64,000 nucleotides of DNA from Solibacillus sp. FSL R7-0682 (lineage in GTDB: Bacteria > Bacillota > Bacilli > Bacillales_A > Planococcaceae): NCBI RefSeq assembly GCF_038005985.1, contig NZ_JBBOUI010000001.1, positions 2,872,001 through 2,936,000 of the forward strand, written 5' to 3'. Both the position numbers and the translations under genes were made by a program. This document shows positions 35,070 to 44,369 of this stretch, piece by piece. Below the pieces are notes generated by a model. It made no database searches, was not told where the DNA came from, and worked only from the letters and a program-made list of their open reading frames with translations. How positions within the stretch are numbered: position 1 is the stretch's first letter; every line of letters starts with the position of its first letter.

Positions 35070-36911
35070 TTATAATGCCTGGTTAAGCAATGTTATTTCT
35101 TTCTTATTTATAGTCCATCTACCATTAGCGATATCAATTAGCTTTTGTTTTACCACCACTAAATCGCATTCTTCTAATTCAATCAGTACTTCCATTAAAA
35201 GAGGTTCCTCCATACAATTTGCTTTCCCGACATGAATTTTAGGATAGATAGATTCTTCTTGAATTTCTGCTGCATTCAGTAATTCCTCATACATTTTTTC
35301 GCCTGGGCGAATACCCGAGAATTCAATACCAATTTCCTCTTCTGTAAAGCCAGACAAACGAATTAGATTTTTTGCTAAATCTACAATTTTTAATGGCTCT
35401 CCCATATCGAGTACGAATACTTCTCCTCCGTGTGCAAGTGCCCCAGCTTGTAAAACAAGTCGGGATGCTTCAGGGATAGTCATAAAATATCGGGTCATTT
35501 CTGGATGTGTGACGGTGACAGGTCCACCTGCAGCAATTTGTGCCTTAAATCGTGGAATTACACTTCCGCGTGACCCAAGAACATTGCCAAAACGAACTGC
35601 AGCAAAATTCGTCTCGCTATAGGTTGCTAAATTTTGAATAATCATTTCAGCAATTCGCTTCGTTGCTCCCATAATATTGGGGGGGTTAACCGCTTTATCA
35701 GTAGAAATCATGACAAAATTGGACACACCAAATGTATGTGCCGCGTCTGCCACATTTTTTGTCCCAAAGATGTTATTTTTTACTGCTTCACGAGGGTTAC
35801 ACTCCATCATAGGTACATGTTTATGAGCAGCTGCATGATAAATTACGTCTGGCCGAAACTGTTCGACTACTTCAAAAATTCGTTCTCTATCTTGGACATC
35901 CGCAATAATTGGAATGAACTCTATTCCTTTTAATTCTTTCTCTTCTAATAATTCCATATGGATTGTGTATATTGAATTTTCACCGTGACCTAGTAGAATA
36001 ACTTGTGTTGGTTGGAATTGTGCTACTTGACGACAAATTTCAGAACCTATCGATCCGCCAGCACCTGTTACGAGGATTATTTTTTTTGTTAGATTATTGG
36101 AGATTGCCAACATATCGAGTTTGATTTCTTCACGTCCTAGTAAGTCTTCGATTTTTATTTCCTGTATATCATTAACCGAAACTTTACCTGTCATGACATT
36201 CTCAATTTTTGGCATAATTTTTATTGTCGCTTTTGTTTCAATGCAACGTGAATAAATTTCTCGAATATCCCTTTTACAAAGAGAAGGGATAGCTAAAATA
36301 ATTTCATCAATTTTTTTATCTTGCACAATACGTGGAATATCTTTTGTTGTTCCATATACTTTAACGTCCATTAATTTTAAGTGTTTTTTATTTCGATCAT
36401 CGTCGACAAAGGCCACTACTTGATATTCGGATGAATTCCTCTTAATACTACGGAGAAGCATTGTACCCGCCTCCCCAGCCCCGATGATTAATACTCTTCT
36501 TAAATTACCATGAGGTTTAAAAGAAGTTCTATCATGTAATATTCTTAGTAAAAAGCGTGAACCTCCGATTAATACAATATGCAATAGCCAAGTAATAACC
36601 ATTACTCGGACATATATATCGCCTTTTATTAGAAGTTGCATGATACTCGCTGCAATAACTGATATAGTTACCGCATAAGCTATAGTCAATAATTCCCTAA
36701 CTGAAGCTAAACTCCAGATGCGATTATACAGCTGGAACAAATAGGCCATAATATGATGACTGATTAACAATGTGATTGAGCTTATAATGATTAATGAATC
36801 AGAATAAATATTAAATGTTGGATGCAATAACAAGTAACTAATAAAAATAGCTGATATTACAATAAGTGAATCTAGAATAAAAAATATTGTGTACCTAGCA
36901 GTGTAATTCAC
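35070..36911 (-). CDS. capD: Membrane-bound UDP-GlcNAc 4,6-dehydratase (CapD/EpsC/WbpM family)
   Basis: 613 residues. Four N-terminal membrane segments (about 8-28, 42-60, 78-98 and 105-122) are followed by a first Rossmann domain (RVLIIGAGEAGTMLL) and the C-terminal catalytic SDR domain: ILVTGAGGSIGSEICRQV, AAHKHVPMMECNP and STDKAVNPPNIMGATKR. It makes UDP-4-keto-6-deoxy-GlcNAc. The start is GTG at 36909-36911, with GGGGAGG upstream. No CapN-like reductase is adjacent, so how the keto sugar is finished here is open. Confidence 0.94.
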   Translation of the reverse strand: MNYTARYTIFFILDSLIVISAIFISYLLLHPTFNIYSDSLIIISSITLLISHHIMAYLFQLYNRIWSLASVRELLTIAYAVTISVIAASIMQLLIKGDIYVRVMVITWLLHIVLIGGSRFLLRILHDRTSFKPHGNLRRVLIIGAGEAGTMLLRSIKRNSSEYQVVAFVDDDRNKKHLKLMDVKVYGTTKDIPRIVQDKKIDEIILAIPSLCKRDIREIYSRCIETKATIKIMPKIENVMTGKVSVNDIQEIKIEDLLGREEIKLDMLAISNNLTKKIILVTGAGGSIGSEICRQVAQFQPTQVILLGHGENSIYTIHMELLEEKELKGIEFIPIIADVQDRERIFEVVEQFRPDVIYHAAAHKHVPMMECNPREAVKNNIFGTKNVADAAHTFGVSNFVMISTDKAVNPPNIMGATKRIAEMIIQNLATYSETNFAAVRFGNVLGSRGSVIPRFKAQIAAGGPVTVTHPEMTRYFMTIPEASRLVLQAGALAHGGEVFVLDMGEPLKIVDLAKNLIRLSGFTEEEIGIEFSGIRPGEKMYEELLNAAEIQEESIYPKIHVGKANCMEEPLLMEVLIELEECDLVVVKQKLIDIANGRWTINKKEITLLNQAL

Positions 36912-37023
36912 TACTTATCCTCCCCAAAAATAAAATGGCAACGTAACTTTTTAAAACGTGACTTCAAAAAAATTATGCAAAAAGCAGATTCACTTAAATT
37001 ACAAAATTTCTATTTTAAAAAAT

Positions 37024-38028
37024 TTAAACTTTGTGATAATCATAATTTTGTTCAAAGCGCCACGCGTCTTTGCACATAGTTCCAATATCTCGCTTCGATA
37101 CCCAATGTAGCTCTTGCCTTGCTTTACATACATCGGCATAACAGGACGCAATATCTCCTTGTCTTCGATTAACGATTTTATAAGGAATCGTAACTCCATT
37201 CGCCTCTTCAAATGCCCTTACTAATTGTAAAACGCTCGTTCCTTGACCTGTACCTAAATTATAAATATGGACGCCTTCTGTAAGAAAAGTTAGTGCAGCA
37301 ACATGGCCTTCTGCTATATCCATCACATGAATATAATCACGTACACCCGTTCCATCTATCGTTGAATAGTCATTTCCAAATACACTTAAATATTTTAATT
37401 TGCCTTTTGCTACTTGTGTTATATAAGGCATTAAGTTATTCGGTATTCCATTCGGAACTTCACCTATCAAGCCACTTTCATGGGCTCCTATTGGATTAAA
37501 ATAACGAAGTATGGAAACTGAAAATGAACGATTAGCCTTAGCGATATCTGTTAAAATTCGCTCACAAATTGCCTTTGTCTCACCATAAGGGTTCGTAGTA
37601 GGTAATAATTCCATCGACTCAACAAACGGCACCTGATTTTCACCGTACACCGTAGCTGATGAACTAAATACAAAACGGTTAATATCATATTTCAAACAAA
37701 TATTAGCCAGCACAAGTGTACTGGTAAGATTATTCTCGTAATACATTGATGGTTTCACTACTGATTCACTAACTGCTTTATATCCCGCAAAATGGATCAC
37801 ACCATCAATAGAATTATTTTCGAAAATATTCTCTACTGCCTGTTTATTAGTTACATCAATTTCGTAAAATGGAAAATCTATATTTGTAATACTTTTGATT
37901 TTCTCGATAGATTCTTTTTTACTATTGCTGAGATTATCTGCGACAACCACTGAATGCCCTGCTTCAATTAGCGCTATACATGTATGTGCACCGATGTATC
38001 CCGCACCTCCAGTTACTAAAACCTTCGT
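37024..38028 (-). CDS. galE: UDP-glucose 4-epimerase with apparent ACG start
   Basis: Interconverts UDP-Glc and UDP-Gal (or the GlcNAc forms). The homologous reading frame runs to 38028 and includes the NAD motif VLVTGGAGYIG near the N terminus; catalytic Y148 and K152 (PYGETK) are present, giving about 334 residues, the normal length. Yet the frame has no ATG, GTG or TTG before codon 27 (GTG at 37948-37950), which would drop the NAD motif. A perfect GAGGAGGT site is followed after 6 bases by ACG (38026-38028) exactly where ATG is expected. Either ACG (or another rare start) is used, or a point change has crippled the gene. Confidence 0.85.
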   Translation of the reverse strand, partial: TKVLVTGGAGYIGAHTCIALIEAGHSVVVADNLSNSKKESIEKIKSITNIDFPFYEIDVTNKQAVENIFENNSIDGVIHFAGYKAVSESVVKPSMYYENNLTSTLVLANICLKYDINRFVFSSSATVYGENQVPFVESMELLPTTNPYGETKAICERILTDIAKANRSFSVSILRYFNPIGAHESGLIGEVPNGIPNNLMPYITQVAKGKLKYLSVFGNDYSTIDGTGVRDYIHVMDIAEGHVAALTFLTEGVHIYNLGTGQGTSVLQLVRAFEEANGVTIPYKIVNRRQGDIASCYADVCKARQELHWVSKRDIGTMCKDAWRFEQNYDYHKV

Positions 38029-38194
38029 TGTCGTACCTCCTCTGTTAATATGATATGAGCAAGGATATAAACTAGAATTTTATCTTTAATTCGAAGTATT
38101 CTCATTATTAAGCATATGCATCATACATCTGGACTATTCAAATGTGACAATGAAAAGTAATAATGTCTTATATTCGGCAAAATTCTACCCTTGT

Positions 38195-39115
38195 TCAAGT
38201 CTCCATTTCCAAATGCTGTTGAAGTGCATGTTGAATTTCTAATAACTCATAATTATTTGGTACATAGTAATAAATATTATTGTTCATCATACTTGTACCT
38301 TTATTCATATAAAGCTGCTCAATTTTACTAAAACTATCACCATAGTTTTTGCGTATGTTTAGTAGATCATCAAAGGCCAAGTTTATTTCGACATTTTCCT
38401 CCAACGTTCTGAATATCGATTTGTAGTTCCATACTGTATTTAGTGACATACTTTCTTTTATCACTCCATGGATAATTTGCTTTTGCCGATTTTGTCGTCC
38501 AAAGTCACCTGATGGATCATCATAGCGCATGCGTACATATTTCAACGACATTTCACCATCCAAGTCTATTTCCCCTACAGGAAAATGCTCTCCATCAAAA
38601 TAAAAGTCCAACGTATTATCTACTGTAATTCCACCCACGATATCAATAATGTCAACAAAGCTTTCCATATTCACCTTCGCAACATAATCAATTGGTATTG
38701 CCAACAAATTTTCGACGGTTTTTACGGACATTTCCATTCCACCAAACGCATAGGCATGATTAATCTTATCTTTATAGCCCTTTCCCATTATCTCTGTATA
38801 CGTATCGCGCGGTATACTGAGCATTTTTGTTGTTTTAAGCGTTGGATTAACTGTCATGACAATCATCGTGTCGGAGCGGCCGTTATCACCATCGCGTTCA
38901 TCGACACCTAGAATCAAGGCAGAGAATGGCTCTTTTTTAGTCGTAATATTGACATTTTGTACTCTTTTTTCTGGTAAATTTAATTCATTTGAAATGGGTG
39001 TATACATTTCTTTTGCGGTACTTTTTATTTCACCGTATACATATAGCAGGGTGGCCGTGCTCACTATGCTTAAACCAATGGGAATAGCGACAACCCACTT
39101 CCAAATTTTTTTCAT
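38195..39115 (-). CDS. LytR-CpsA-Psr (LCP) family cell-wall polymer ligase
   Basis: 306 residues from the ATG at 39113-39115, chosen because AAGGAGG lies 6 bases upstream; the frame extends 12 codons further without a ribosome site. A membrane anchor at about 5-28 is followed by the LCP domain: ALILGVDERDGDNGRSDTMIVMT, SIPRDTYTEI, KINHAYAFGG and MRYDDPSGDFGRQNRQKQI. LCP enzymes transfer undecaprenyl-linked polymers to peptidoglycan. It is the first gene of the polysaccharide locus, which suggests that the product is attached to the wall. A terminator and about 400 bases separate it from ymdB. Confidence 0.94.
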   Translation of the reverse strand: MKKIWKWVVAIPIGLSIVSTATLLYVYGEIKSTAKEMYTPISNELNLPEKRVQNVNITTKKEPFSALILGVDERDGDNGRSDTMIVMTVNPTLKTTKMLSIPRDTYTEIMGKGYKDKINHAYAFGGMEMSVKTVENLLAIPIDYVAKVNMESFVDIIDIVGGITVDNTLDFYFDGEHFPVGEIDLDGEMSLKYVRMRYDDPSGDFGRQNRQKQIIHGVIKESMSLNTVWNYKSIFRTLEENVEINLAFDDLLNIRKNYGDSFSKIEQLYMNKGTSMMNNNIYYYVPNNYELLEIQHALQQHLEMET

Positions 39116-39127
39116 CGATGGCCTCCT

Positions 39128-39551
39128 TTTTAATTCAATTGAGAGATTCAAAATTACTTGTAGTAATAGCGAGTACTTTATGTTTTATATTTGTTTGAAT
39201 AGCGGTAGTAGGTGATTGTAGGTATAATTGCTAGAAGTTTATTAATATATGTATTAGTTTAATTTAATAGAATAGGATCGGTGCTTCAGTTACCCGGATA
39301 TCTTAACCGGTATGTAGTATGAGGTTATCTGTGTTCGTTCGTTATAATTTCTGCCGTAATTAGATGATATTCATCAATATTACATACTATATGTCGATTT
39401 TATTAATCATCATTACCATCTCTAGTTATTTTATACGTTATGATTTTGTGTTCTATGAATAAAATTTGTAAAAAGATAGTAAAAAAGTTCTTTTTCACAT
39501 TCACCAATTACTTGCCTCTTAATAGTTGAAGAGGATAATAACTTAACGAAG
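39128..39551. other. Upstream region of the polysaccharide locus
   Basis: About 420 bases without a gene between the ymdB terminator and the LCP gene; the locus promoter must lie here. An imperfect inverted repeat with arms TACCCGG (39291-39297) and CCGGTA (39307-39312) is visible. I see no -35/-10 pair good enough to call. Confidence 0.45.
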
Positions 39552-39595
39552 AAAAAAGCCAGCTATTAAACAGTGAATTGTTTAAAAACTGGCTT
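39552..39595 (-). terminator. Rho-independent terminator of ymdB
   Basis: Stem AAGCCAG (39556-39562) / CTGGCTT (39589-39595) with further pairing inside (TTAAACA / TGTTTAA). It is followed on the minus strand by six T (complement of 39552-39557). It begins 17 bases past the ymdB stop and marks the boundary of the core region. Confidence 0.85.
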
Positions 39596-39612
39596 ATGTT
39601 CATTTTCATTAA

Positions 39613-40410
39613 CTATGCTTGAAATGGATTGTCTGCGTTTATATACACACGCTCTTGATGTAATGCTTTTCCGGTTTTGTCGTCTACTTCGACAAAGAAT
39701 GCACTCAATACTTCCCGACCATTTTTCGGTACTTCGAAACGAGCTGGCATATTTGTTTGAAATTTGTAGATAACATTCTCTTTGCCCATGCCTAAGATTT
39801 CGTCATATGGACCCGTCATGCCTACATCTGTAATATAGGCTGTCCCACCTGGATAAATGCGATTGTCAGCTGTTTGTACATGCGTGTGCGTACCTACAAC
39901 CACAGATGCGCGACCGTCCAAATGCCATCCAAGTGCAATTTTTTCACTTGTCGCTTCTGCATGAAAATCAACAAATACTAATGGTGACGTTTTGCTTGCT
40001 TCTGCAACCAACTCATCAGCCATTGCAAATGGATCTTCATGTGGCGGTAGGAATACTCGCCCATGTAAATTAATAACCGAAATGGTTACGCCGTTTTTAG
40101 ACACTTGTACCATACCCTTACCTGGGGCATCCTTTGAAAAGTTTGCAGGACGAATTAAATAATCCGCATCATCGATAAATTCAAAGATGTCTTTATTGTC
40201 CCACGTATGGTTGCCCATCGTAATAACATCTACACCCATTTGTAATAAATCATTATAGATGGAACGCGTAATGCCACGACCTGCTGCAGCATTTTCACCG
40301 TTCGCAATAACCACATCGATTGCATATTTTTTCTTTAGACGCGGTAAATATTTCTCTACTGCATCACGACCAATCGAACCAACGATATCGCCGATAAATA
40401 AAACCTTCAT
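39613..40410 (-). CDS. ymdB: YmdB family metallophosphoesterase (2',3'-cyclic-nucleotide phosphodiesterase)
   Basis: 265 residues. Two-metal phosphoesterase motifs are visible: FIGDIVGSIGR, ANGENAAAGRG, GNHTWDNKDIFEF, FHAEATSEK and GTHTHVQTAD. In B. subtilis YmdB affects the choice between motility and biofilm matrix production and is linked to RNase Y. It normally stands between rny and spoVS; here it is separated from rny by two inserted genes and from spoVS by the whole polysaccharide locus. The ribosome site is weak. Confidence 0.96.
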   Translation of the reverse strand: MKVLFIGDIVGSIGRDAVEKYLPRLKKKYAIDVVIANGENAAAGRGITRSIYNDLLQMGVDVITMGNHTWDNKDIFEFIDDADYLIRPANFSKDAPGKGMVQVSKNGVTISVINLHGRVFLPPHEDPFAMADELVAEASKTSPLVFVDFHAEATSEKIALGWHLDGRASVVVGTHTHVQTADNRIYPGGTAYITDVGMTGPYDEILGMGKENVIYKFQTNMPARFEVPKNGREVLSAFFVEVDDKTGKALHQERVYINADNPFQA

Positions 40411-40551
40411 TTAATATAACCACACTTTCTATCAGCTAACTCGCCTTCTATTCTACCACCCATTTCGCCTATTAAGCAAAATAAAATACAGTAGGGGTAA
40501 TGTTGGGAATTACGTTTAAAAGCGCCCACTAGGTGACATGTTAGCGCTAAT

Positions 40552-41004
40552 TTATAATTTACCACTTTTTTTCACCAACCAATCAACGAAGCAAAACAAG
40601 CTAATCCCTATAATAGCGCCGGCACTATCAATCAGCACATCCTTCACCTGAGGCCCTCTACCGTCTACAAAATATTGGTGAACCTCATCAGATACCGCAT
40701 AAAGGACACAAATTAGTAGAGCGAATTTCACAAGGCGGTTTCCTTGAAAACCTATTGTCCTTAGCCCAAAAGCAACAAACATACCAAGTACAAAATAAAT
40801 TATGAAATGGGCATTCTTTCGAACAAGGTGGTTGACACTTTCTAATTTAGAATCTGAAACAGGGACTATCTTGTCAACGAGTTCTATTAGTTCTTCGGTG
40901 ATACTTGAGCTAAGTTGATTGGATAATGTAGCTGGTTGATGGGAAAAGTAAAAGATTACAAGCATCCAAAGTAGTACGGCGAACCATGGAAGGAATTTCT
41001 TCAT
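40552..41004 (-). CDS. VanZ family membrane protein
   Basis: 150 residues with about four membrane segments. The VanZ-family motif is present near the C terminus: VSDEVHQYFVDGRGPQVKDVLIDSAGA. Roles of the family vary (low-level teicoplanin resistance, envelope-related functions) and are mostly unknown. There is no good ribosome site before the ATG at 41002-41004. It sits between the tyrosine phosphatase gene and ymdB, so it may belong to the polysaccharide-related insertion. Confidence 0.85.
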   Translation of the reverse strand: MKKFLPWFAVLLWMLVIFYFSHQPATLSNQLSSSITEELIELVDKIVPVSDSKLESVNHLVRKNAHFIIYFVLGMFVAFGLRTIGFQGNRLVKFALLICVLYAVSDEVHQYFVDGRGPQVKDVLIDSAGAIIGISLFCFVDWLVKKSGKL

Positions 41005-41307
41005 TTGTTATGAGTTCTTTTATTCATTGATTTTCTATAACTACACATACTAGTTCGCAAAATTTTGCCACCTTCCTTAAATCAAAACTCGGGTTTAATA
41101 CCAATAGTAATCCTGCAATAAAACAGTAGATATCCAGTATTTCATTATAGTGGAACGATTATACTAAGCCTAATAAATATAGTACTAATAAATATTTTAA
41201 CTAGTGTAACAAACATTAGTATAATCAGAATAAAATATAATTCGCGGTTACATTACATGGATATAAAACCAATTATTCAAACACCATTTTGTAACAATAT
41301 TAGTTAT
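41005..41307. other. Intergenic region, no gene seen
   Basis: About 300 AT-rich bases between the VanZ-like gene and the phosphatase gene. Neither a convincing frame nor a terminator hairpin is visible. It probably holds the promoter of the VanZ-like gene. Confidence 0.4.
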
Positions 41308-42078
41308 TTATCTATTAAATATTCCCCACCATTTTGTTGTCTCAATTTCTTCTTGTTCTTGAATAATCAGAGGTAAATCCCTTATAACTCTTGAATTATT
41401 TTCTAACAATATTTCAATAGAATCAAATTGCTTTTTCTTTTCTAAATATTTTAGCCCTTCGTTAAACAAAAAAGGACGCTTTGTTAAATTATGAACATCT
41501 GATCCATATGTTTGCACTAAGTTTACTTTCACTAAGTCTAAAGCTACATTTTGAATAGTGCGTCCAAAATGCCCTGCCAAACTGCCAGCTGTCACTTGTG
41601 CCATAGCTCCTTCACGGATTAATCGCTCTAGATGTATTGGATTTTCTACAATCAGCTTATTACGCTCTGGGTGAGCGATTATTGGGGTAAATCCTTCTGC
41701 TATTAATTCACGAATAATATAAACGGTATAATTTGGTACTGTATAAGATGGTAATTCTAACAAAATATAATTCGATTCAGCTAATGTATGGCATTTCCCA
41801 GCTTTCACTAGATGTAAAATATGTTCTGATAATCTTACTTCATGTCCTTTATGAAGAGTTAAGGGAATACCTCTTTCAATTAATAGATTTTGTAAGTAAT
41901 TTAATTGATTTTTTACTGTTTCATAATCCACATGATATAGAGGATGATTGCTGTGAGACGTAGCAATCATCTCTGTAATACCTTCATTTGATGCCTGTTC
42001 CAATAGCTTTATAGCTTCCTCCAAATTTTCTGGACCGTCATCAACAGCCCATAAAATATGTGAATGAATATCAACCAT
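41308..42078 (-). CDS. CpsB/CapC-type tyrosine-protein phosphatase (YwqE-like)
   Basis: 256 residues of the PHP-domain, manganese-dependent phosphatase family. Metal-binding motifs are MVDIHSHILWAVDDGP at the start, ATSHSNHPLY, the GHE stretch, IAHPERNK and YGSDVHN. It dephosphorylates the BY-kinase and thereby cycles polysaccharide assembly. The kinase/activator pair lies at 9319-10768, about 30 kb away at the other end of the locus, whereas these genes are usually adjacent. GGGGGA precedes the ATG. Separated from rny by a strong terminator, so it has its own promoter. Confidence 0.94.
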   Translation of the reverse strand: MVDIHSHILWAVDDGPENLEEAIKLLEQASNEGITEMIATSHSNHPLYHVDYETVKNQLNYLQNLLIERGIPLTLHKGHEVRLSEHILHLVKAGKCHTLAESNYILLELPSYTVPNYTVYIIRELIAEGFTPIIAHPERNKLIVENPIHLERLIREGAMAQVTAGSLAGHFGRTIQNVALDLVKVNLVQTYGSDVHNLTKRPFLFNEGLKYLEKKKQFDSIEILLENNSRVIRDLPLIIQEQEEIETTKWWGIFNR

Positions 42079-42317
42079 CTCTATCCCCCATAAAAAGTAT
42101 AATTATTTCATATTCTTTATGCATTAAAGTAACTACTTTAAGATTAAAACTTATTTCTCATTATTTTACTTTAATATATAATCTCATATGTAAACCTTTA
42201 AGTATGTAGAATTCAAAACTAGCTATTTTAAACATGCTGCTCAAAACGACTATTGGATATATGCATTTATAAGTTTTAAGTCTTTATAGTAGTATTAAGT
42301 ATCTACAGAAAGCATAG

Positions 42318-42392
42318 AAAAAACCCCCGATTTCCAGGTCATTTCTATTTTGAGATATTCTCTCATCCTAGAAATGCCCTTTATCGGGGGTT
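42318..42392 (-). terminator. Large hairpin terminator of rny
   Basis: Outer stem AACCCCCGAT (42322-42331) / ATCGGGGGTT (42383-42392). Inner pairings AGG-CATTTCT / AGAAATG-CCT extend the helix with a long loop that itself contains a small GAGA/TCTC hairpin. On the minus strand it is followed by a T run. It begins 24 bases past the rny stop. The upstream 42093-42317 holds no gene. Confidence 0.88.
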
Positions 42393-42416
42393 ATGTCACA
42401 TTTGTTATTTCATCTG

Positions 42417-43973
42417 TTATTTCGCGTATTCCACTGCGCGTGTTTCACGAATGACTGTTACTTTAATGTGACCAGGGTAGTCTAACTCTTCTTCAATACG
42501 TTTTCGTATATCACGAGCTAAACGATGCGATGCAAGATCATCAATTTTTTCTGGTTGAACAATAATACGTACTTCACGACCTGCTTGAATTGCAAATGAT
42601 TTTTCGACACCGTCATAGCTTTCAGAAATCTCTTCTAGCTTTTCTAAACGGCGAATATAGTTTTCAAGTGTTTCACTACGCGCACCTGGACGAGCTGCTG
42701 ATAGTGCGTCAGCTGCTGCAACAAGTACGGCAATAACTGAAGTTGCTTCTGCATCACCATGGTGAGATGCAATCGAATTAATAACAACTGGGTGTTCTTT
42801 ATACTTCGTTGCAAGCTCCACTCCGATTTCAACGTGGCTTCCTTCTACTTCATGATCAATCGCTTTACCGATGTCATGTAATAAACCTGCTCGGCGTGCT
42901 AATGTTACGTCTTCACCCAATTCTGCAGCAAGTAAACCAGCTAAATGAGCAACTTCAATTGAGTGCTTTAATACATTTTGTCCATAGCTTGTACGATATT
43001 TCATACGGCCAAGGATTTTCATTAAGTCTGGGTGTAAGTTATGAATACCTACTTCAAACGTAGTTTGCTCTCCCGTTTCACGGATTTGTTCATCCACTTC
43101 ACGACGAGATTTTTCGACCATTTCTTCAATTCGTGCTGGGTGAATTCGGCCATCTTGAACTAATTTTTCTAATGCAAGACGCGCTGTTTCACGACGAATT
43201 GGATCAAATCCAGATAGAATAACTGCTTCAGGAGTATCATCGATAATTAAATCAATACCTGTAAGTGTTTCCAGTGTGCGAATATTTCGACCTTCACGCC
43301 CAATGATGCGACCTTTCATTTCATCATTCGGTAAGTTTACAACCGACACTGTTGTTTCTGCAACATGGTCAGCTGCAAAACGTTGCAATGCCAATGATAA
43401 AATTTCGCGCGCTTTTTTATCTGACTCTTCTTTCGCACGTGTTTCTGCTTCCTTCGTCATAACCGAAATATCTGTTGTCAGTTCATTTTCAACTTCTTCC
43501 AGAATGATTTCCTTTGCCTCTTCACGTGTTAGAGCTGCAATGCGCTCAAGTTCTGTCTTTGCACTTGCAACAAGTTCTTCCACTTTGCTTTCCATCTGTT
43601 CAATATGCTGTTGTCTGCTTGTAAGAGCTTCTTCCTTACGCTCTAAGCTTGTCTCTCTTTTGTTCAGAGCATCATCCTTGCGATCAAGATTTTCTTCTCT
43701 TTGCAATAAACGGTTCTCTTGTTTCTGAAGTTCTCCACGACGTTCACGAATGTCATTTTCTGCTTCAGTACGAAATTTGTGAGTTTCATCCTTTGCTTCA
43801 AGTAGTGCCTCTTTTTTCAGAGCATCTGCTTCGCGTTTCGCTTCTTCCACGATTTGTTCCGCAACATGCTTTGCACCAGTTACTTTTGACTCATTCACTT
43901 TTTTCATGTAGAAATAGATAACAGCGACACCGACAGCGAATCCTAGCAAAGCAGGGAGTATTGATTCCATCAT
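42417..43973 (-). CDS. rny: Ribonuclease Y
   Basis: The membrane-anchored endoribonuclease that starts mRNA decay in Bacillales. 518 residues: an N-terminal membrane helix (about 5-22), a long coiled coil (about 30-200, Glu/Lys/Arg-rich), a KH domain ([17 protein letters not shown]) and an HD domain with the metal motif [10 protein letters not shown] and SHVEIG. GGAGGA precedes the ATG. Usually followed by ymdB; here a terminator, a phosphatase and a VanZ-like gene intervene. Confidence 0.97.
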   Translation of the reverse strand: MMESILPALLGFAVGVAVIYFYMKKVNESKVTGAKHVAEQIVEEAKREADALKKEALLEAKDETHKFRTEAENDIRERRGELQKQENRLLQREENLDRKDDALNKRETSLERKEEALTSRQQHIEQMESKVEELVASAKTELERIAALTREEAKEIILEEVENELTTDISVMTKEAETRAKEESDKKAREILSLALQRFAADHVAETTVSVVNLPNDEMKGRIIGREGRNIRTLETLTGIDLIIDDTPEAVILSGFDPIRRETARLALEKLVQDGRIHPARIEEMVEKSRREVDEQIRETGEQTTFEVGIHNLHPDLMKILGRMKYRTSYGQNVLKHSIEVAHLAGLLAAELGEDVTLARRAGLLHDIGKAIDHEVEGSHVEIGVELATKYKEHPVVINSIASHHGDAEATSVIAVLVAAADALSAARPGARSETLENYIRRLEKLEEISESYDGVEKSFAIQAGREVRIIVQPEKIDDLASHRLARDIRKRIEEELDYPGHIKVTVIRETRAVEYAK

Positions 43974-44329
43974 AGTGTTCTCCTCCTATGCCAATGTGTC
44001 TGATGTTCTTCTAATCGGCCAAATATGTTCGTTACGAGGAACATACTGCCTATTTCATTTCAAAATTTAGAAATTATACATGTTAATTGTATAGTTCCAA
44101 TTTAGGTATGTCAAGAATAGCCATGTATACTAGGGTTTTTATGTATTATGACCCGTCTATTTATTTCTAACCTAAACAAATTAAGTTATTAATTAAATAA
44201 AAGTAGCGCTTTTTCTAATAAATTTACCACTTTATACCTAAAAATTACGAGTCTATTTTAAGCTTAATATTGGAAAGGAAACTAAATTTAAATATTGAGC
44301 TACGTTACATTATGGAAAAATTCCATTTT
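43974..44329. other. Intergenic region upstream of rny
   Basis: About 350 AT-rich bases with no gene. A short palindrome ATGGAA-AAA-TTCCAT lies at about 44312-44326, just past the recA terminator. The rny promoter should be here but no good pair of boxes stands out. Confidence 0.4.
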
Positions 44330-44361
44330 AAAAAAAGCCCAAATGGAAAGTTCCACTTGGG
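44330..44361 (-). terminator. Rho-independent terminator of recA
   Basis: Stem CCCAA-TGGA / TCCA-TTGGG with one mismatch (44338-44361) and loop AAGT, followed on the minus strand by six T. It starts about 9 bases beyond the recA stop. Confidence 0.85.
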
Positions 44362-44369
44362 TCGATGTA

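Noticed and set aside
36999-37211. 70-codon minus-strand frame overlapping the end of galE
   Set aside because: Out-of-frame shadow of galE; no independent start signals.
39556-42392. Whole rny-ymdB hairpins considered as CRISPR-like or riboswitch elements
   Set aside because: They are single stem-loops placed directly after stop codons and followed by T runs, i.e. ordinary terminators; no repeated spacer structure.
43276-43728. 150-codon plus-strand frame opposite rny
   Set aside because: Antisense shadow of the repetitive coiled-coil coding region of RNase Y; Ser-rich low-complexity product with no start signal.
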